Positions 61,601 to 64,000 of a stretch of DNA of 64,000 bases are shown here, piece by piece. The position numbers and the translations under genes were made by a program. How positions within the stretch are numbered: the stretch's first letter is position 1; each line of letters begins with the position of its first letter. Source of the DNA: Pedobacter sp. AK013 (GTDB lineage: Bacteria > Bacteroidota > Bacteroidia > Sphingobacteriales > Sphingobacteriaceae); contig NZ_JACHCQ010000029.1 of the NCBI RefSeq assembly GCF_014205835.1, forward strand, positions 1 to 64,000. The letters are read 5' to 3'. The notes beneath the pieces are model-generated. The model was not told the origin of the DNA. It saw nothing but the letters and a program-made list of their open reading frames with translations, and ran no database searches.

Positions 61601-64000
61601 GCCGAAACATCATTATCATTTAAAATTTGGTTATTAACAGCTTCAGCATGAATAAACATTTCTAAATGTTTGTAAGATCTGAAATCGCTGTAGGCTGTTT
61701 TAAACGCCCCTCTACCGTAGCCATCTCTTAACGATTTTACGATAACCGATAGCGATTGCTCATTTAAGCGTGTATCGCCACGATAGTTGCTATAATCGCG
61801 CTCGCGAAGAATGCCCGGAGGGGTAACGTACGGAATTGGTAAACGTTTTCCATTTTCTTCAATGTTTACCGTCGAAACTTCAATTGTAGAATTATCAGGA
61901 GTAAGTGCAGGCAACGATGGATCGACGATTACTTGTGCAGCTTGGTTCGAAGCATTATATTCTCTCCATTCCCCACGGATCAATTGTAACTTCGCAAAAC
62001 GCATTACGGCCGTATCAGCGAAATTGGTCATAAACATCCTGAAAAAACGGATCGATTTAAAATCCTGGATCCCGCCTACTTTCTCCTGGTACTGACCAAT
62101 CGGGATTCTGAATTGATACCATGAAACAGCTTGGGTATTTCCATTAGCCAGTTTTACCTGCGAGGTTACTTTATCGGTAATAAAATTCTGACCAACATTT
62201 AAATCTCCCGGGCGCATCGAAACTTTATACTGAAAATACTCATCACTTTGCGTCATGTTATTATCGCGGTTGATATCTTCCCCATCAGGCAGAGAAGTAG
62301 AAGCGGAGTTTTCAAGTCCTAATTCTTCTTGCGACTGTTGCGAAGTTTTGGAGTTCCCTTCAGTTCCGTTATATTTTTCGTAGCGCTTAAGGATACCCGC
62401 ATTGATCTGATCTAATGCCGGTCCTCTGAAATAAGTATAATTATCTGATGATGGGTCGGCATCAAGTGCGGCAGAAGCAGTGGCGTTTAATTGCGATTTA
62501 ATCTGTGTAATTGCCGCAGCAAATTTTATTTTTTCGTCTGCATCCGATAGTCCATCCAAACCCACATCCTGCGCCCTACGCGAATTGGCATTGTTATCGA
62601 AAGCCTGTACAACAGGTTGCAATTTAGGTACACGGCCCCAAACGGTTTCATCGTACTTGCTCGGGTCATTTGTAACTGGCAAACCATTTTCTAACGATTT
62701 TCTACCATCTTTAAGAATATCTTCCGAAATATTCCCCAGGTTGAAATAAATATCTCCACCTGCCGAATTTGGTTTATAGATAAATGGGTCCATTAACCAA
62801 AACTCAATAAAGCCCACATTTAAGGCCTCAAAATCGTTGGTTTCGATTTTTCGCTGAAAACCTCCCCAATTATTTTTAGGCTGCAATAAAGATCCATCTG
62901 GCTTAAAATTGGTAGTACGAAAATTATAAGGTCCCCTAACAGTTGGGTAATAGGCCACATCAAGAGTGGTAATGTTCAAAGCCTGCCCGGTAGCCGTTTC
63001 TTTAAACGGAAAAACCTCCTGCTCAATTACTTCTCTTACATAGTGATTGGAAAGTTCTGCCCGGTTGCCTCTGATATTGGCAGGCGTGGTAGAAGCCGCC
63101 GAATTATAAAAAGTAGGATCGATGTTATAAAAAGCAATTCTTGCCCGGTTATATCCATATGATAAATCGTTAGACTTATCATATTCGGAGAAAAGTTGAG
63201 GAGTACCCGATAACTGCCAGGCAATGGCGCTCTTTAAATCGATTACCGATCTCGATGCTTCGAAATCATCTAAATAACTTACCCCGTTTTTACTGCCAGC
63301 AAAATTCAGTGCCCTCGGGTGGCCAGGAATCAGTTGAGCAAATTCGCCGTAAAATGTTACACTCGATGGTGCTTTAGTTGAAATGAGTGGAAGTTTATCA
63401 ACCAGTTTTGTTAAAAACCGTGATGGTGAACTATAGTTAATGTCTGCTCCCCAAATGGTATTAGAAATGGGTTCTTCTCCAATGTTTACCTTTTGAGTTA
63501 AAGGTTTTTCGGTCAGGTTCATAATGGTACCCCCAAGATTTAGTTTATTGTTTACACGATAATCTAAACGGGTTCCAAAAAGTGACCGTTGCTGCAAACC
63601 AAAGGTTTCGCTGTTTTCTGTTGTAATCCTAATTGGTTGACCGGATACCAAAAGTGCCTGGTTAATGATACTCACACGGCCGCCCTGGTAATCGACCGTA
63701 AAATCTACGCCCTCCGTTAGTGGCATCGTTCCTGCAAAAACCTTTACCGATCCTTCTGGAACATTAATGGCATTTAAACTAAATTCAGAAGAAATATCAG
63801 ACTGGTAATTTACCTTAATGGTATACCTGTTCTGGTTTTGAAATAACTGCCTGGCGATGGTTTGTGTCGAATCGTAAAGCGCTGTAAAAGTATACTTATT
63901 GATCAATGCCTGTTCGCTCGGCAAAAACTTTGCCGCCAGGTCTTTACCAAATGGCTCAATTACAGGAAAAATAATCCTTCCGTTTGCCGGATCGATGGTG
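58672..64000 (-). CDS. sprA: cell-surface protein SprA, type IX secretion translocon (5' part outside the window)
   Basis: About 1775 C-terminal residues are visible; the frame continues past the right edge without a start, consistent with the roughly 2400-residue SprA. SprA forms the 36-strand outer-membrane pore of the type IX secretion system used for export of gliding adhesins and enzymes. Recognisable segments are NFAGSKNGVSYLDDFEASRS, VAYYPTVRGPYNFR, GFIEFWLMDPF, AVVWFNELRLTEFDEKGGWA and the C-terminal barrel strand NTSFSNFGFSLRFTLN. The gene is on the same strand as gcvH and vanZ, as in other Bacteroidetes. No type IX C-terminal sorting domain was noticed elsewhere in the window. Confidence 0.93.
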   Translation of the reverse strand, partial: TIDPANGRIIFPVIEPFGKDLAAKFLPSEQALINKYTFTALYDSTQTIARQLFQNQNRYTIKVNYQSDISSEFSLNAINVPEGSVKVFAGTMPLTEGVDFTVDYQGGRVSIINQALLVSGQPIRITTENSETFGLQQRSLFGTRLDYRVNNKLNLGGTIMNLTEKPLTQKVNIGEEPISNTIWGADINYSSPSRFLTKLVDKLPLISTKAPSSVTFYGEFAQLIPGHPRALNFAGSKNGVSYLDDFEASRSVIDLKSAIAWQLSGTPQLFSEYDKSNDLSYGYNRARIAFYNIDPTFYNSAASTTPANIRGNRAELSNHYVREVIEQEVFPFKETATGQALNITTLDVAYYPTVRGPYNFRTTNFKPDGSLLQPKNNWGGFQRKIETNDFEALNVGFIEFWLMDPFIYKPNSAGGDIYFNLGNISEDILKDGRKSLENGLPVTNDPSKYDETVWGRVPKLQPVVQAFDNNANSRRAQDVGLDGLSDADEKIKFAAAITQIKSQLNATASAALDADPSSDNYTYFRGPALDQINAGILKRYEKYNGTEGNSKTSQQSQEELGLENSASTSLPDGEDINRDNNMTQSDEYFQYKVSMRPGDLNVGQNFITDKVTSQVKLANGNTQAVSWYQFRIPIGQYQEKVGGIQDFKSIRFFRMFMTNFADTAVMRFAKLQLIRGEWREYNASNQAAQVIVDPSLPALTPDNSTIEVSTVNIEENGKRLPIPYVTPPGILRERDYSNYRGDTRLNEQSLSVIVKSLRDGYGRGAFKTAYSDFRSYKHLEMFIHAEAVNNQILNDNDVSAFLRIGTDNQDNYYEYVIPLKVTNPGTSDPDAIWPEANRMDIDLTLFQNAKLARNVAKQANGQPWPTNVPFTYTDGTRTIIVKGQPDMSKVRVYMVGIKNPLRAANDERKDDGLDKNAVVWFNELRLTEFDEKGGWAATGRLNLKLADFADVNISGSKSTIGFGSIDSKVSERNRADNVLLDVSSAMELGKFLPQKSGVKIPMFVSYSKQVSTPQYNPRTPDIELKNALEQSTKQQKDSILNFAQDYTVRRGINFTNVRKERTNNSKPVHLWDIENFAASYAYTQYNHRDFINQNSIQNTYRASLQYSYSKEAKTIAPFEKIIKSNMLALLKDFNFSIFPSAINFRIDVDRLYSENTLRNNDPNNTIGVYPSGYGTTFNKNFTMSRIYGIAWNLTRSLQLDFNATNYSIIDEPDGRIDGLKRDTVWQNLKRLGRTTDYNHNLNVTYNLPIDKIPGLNWITVKTRYGTNFNWQTEPLSTLRDPNINLGNTIQNSRTVQVNPTLNLTTLYNKFGFIRNAGNDQEGSGAKKFFINLLTSVKNVNASYVQTKGIFLPGYLPTTRYLGIDNATGAPGLGFVFGSQRDIREMALNNGWLTNDTLQNQLYVNTLREDFQLTGQIEPFKDLRITLKANKAQTRNFSTNFRYVASVSSFENLSAITTGDYSVSYIALGTAFKENNSTVISGLFNQFMANRIIISRRLGAQNPNSGGLNGNYADGYGKESQDVIISAFMAAYSGKDAGKTKMNAFPKIPLPNWSLTYSGLTRIPFIADKFSSVDIRHGYRSAYNINGFNSLLRYQETNGAVSSRDVNNNFLPEYQFAQVTISEYFSPLVGVDTRFKNNLTASFELNRSRLLGLSLSNSQLAQLSENNMVLGLGYRTNKFRFPFGWFKSLKMDNNMDFKLDVAIRDNKTVIYRADVTEAEVSSGAKNITLRPSVDYVLNQKFNIKLFYDSNITKPYTSQTFNTSFSNFGFSLRFTLN

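Overview
The window comes from a low-GC member of the Bacteroidetes, most likely family Sphingobacteriaceae and Pedobacter-like. This rests on several signs: TAnnTTTG promoter boxes with almost no Shine-Dalgarno sequences, an IPExxxVDY protein, a SprA type IX secretion translocon, Oar-like and SusC-style outer-membrane receptors, a DUF4419 protein, and the gene orders acpP-fabF-rnc, rplM-rpsI-rpsB-tsf and sprA-gcvH-vanZ. Genus-level placement is inference. Most of the window is ordinary chromosomal core. The accessory signal lies in RNA genes, dispersed repeats and small genes.

Layout. 1-3.2 kb: an edge-truncated collagen-like protein with 195-bp repeats, a repeat-poor spacer and a membrane-anchored helix-turn-helix protein. 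3.2-5.8 kb: a tRNA-Ser, a GIY-YIG nuclease gene abutting it, a broken second copy of the tRNA 5' half, then pyruvate kinase with a structured leader. 5.9-8.3 kb: acyl carrier protein, FabF, RNase III. 8.4-10.5 kb: three tandem paralogous secreted proteins. 10.6-16.5 kb: PlsC, YicC, guanylate kinase, a four-helix-bundle protein, NadD, a GH3 enzyme and a small acidic protein. 16.5-25.6 kb: a thioredoxin-like protein, TatD, TcdA, a decayed DUF559 gene among palindromes, then an AddAB-like helicase/nuclease pair. 25.6-34.4 kb: a Y1 transposase (RAYT/IS200 type), GNAT, VOC, PdhB, small hypothetical genes, DUF4419, Tex and PnuC. 34.5-37.2 kb: ribosomal proteins L13, S9, S2 and EF-Ts. 37.3-45.5 kb: a Tat-exported phosphoesterase, NagA, a cyclic-nucleotide phosphodiesterase, an Oar-like receptor, UMP kinase and ribosome recycling factor. 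45.6-48.4 kb: LacI and Lrp regulators, a pair of tRNA-like RNA genes with giant variable arms, and two tandem 270-bp structured repeats. 48.4-56.6 kb: FeoB/FeoA and two paralogous outer-membrane barrels. 56.7-64 kb: a small lipoprotein, VanZ, GcvH, a membrane protein and the C-terminal three quarters of SprA.

Most unusual points. (1) At 46.7-47.1 kb two tRNA-like RNAs (145 and 114 nt) share acceptor, D, anticodon and T arms. They have very long structured variable arms, their own promoter and a terminator. (2) At 3.26-3.71 kb the tRNA-Ser appears to have been displaced from its promoter by a GIY-YIG gene, leaving a 5'-half fragment behind that ends in the anticodon arm. (3) A repeat family with terminal inverted repeats and a covarying hairpin occurs at 11.3 kb and twice at 47.8-48.3 kb. 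(4) Several dispersed intergenic repeats have been taken into coding regions (tex, DUF559 gene, gmk stop, possibly the nadD start). No CRISPR array, prophage or recognisable defence island was seen.
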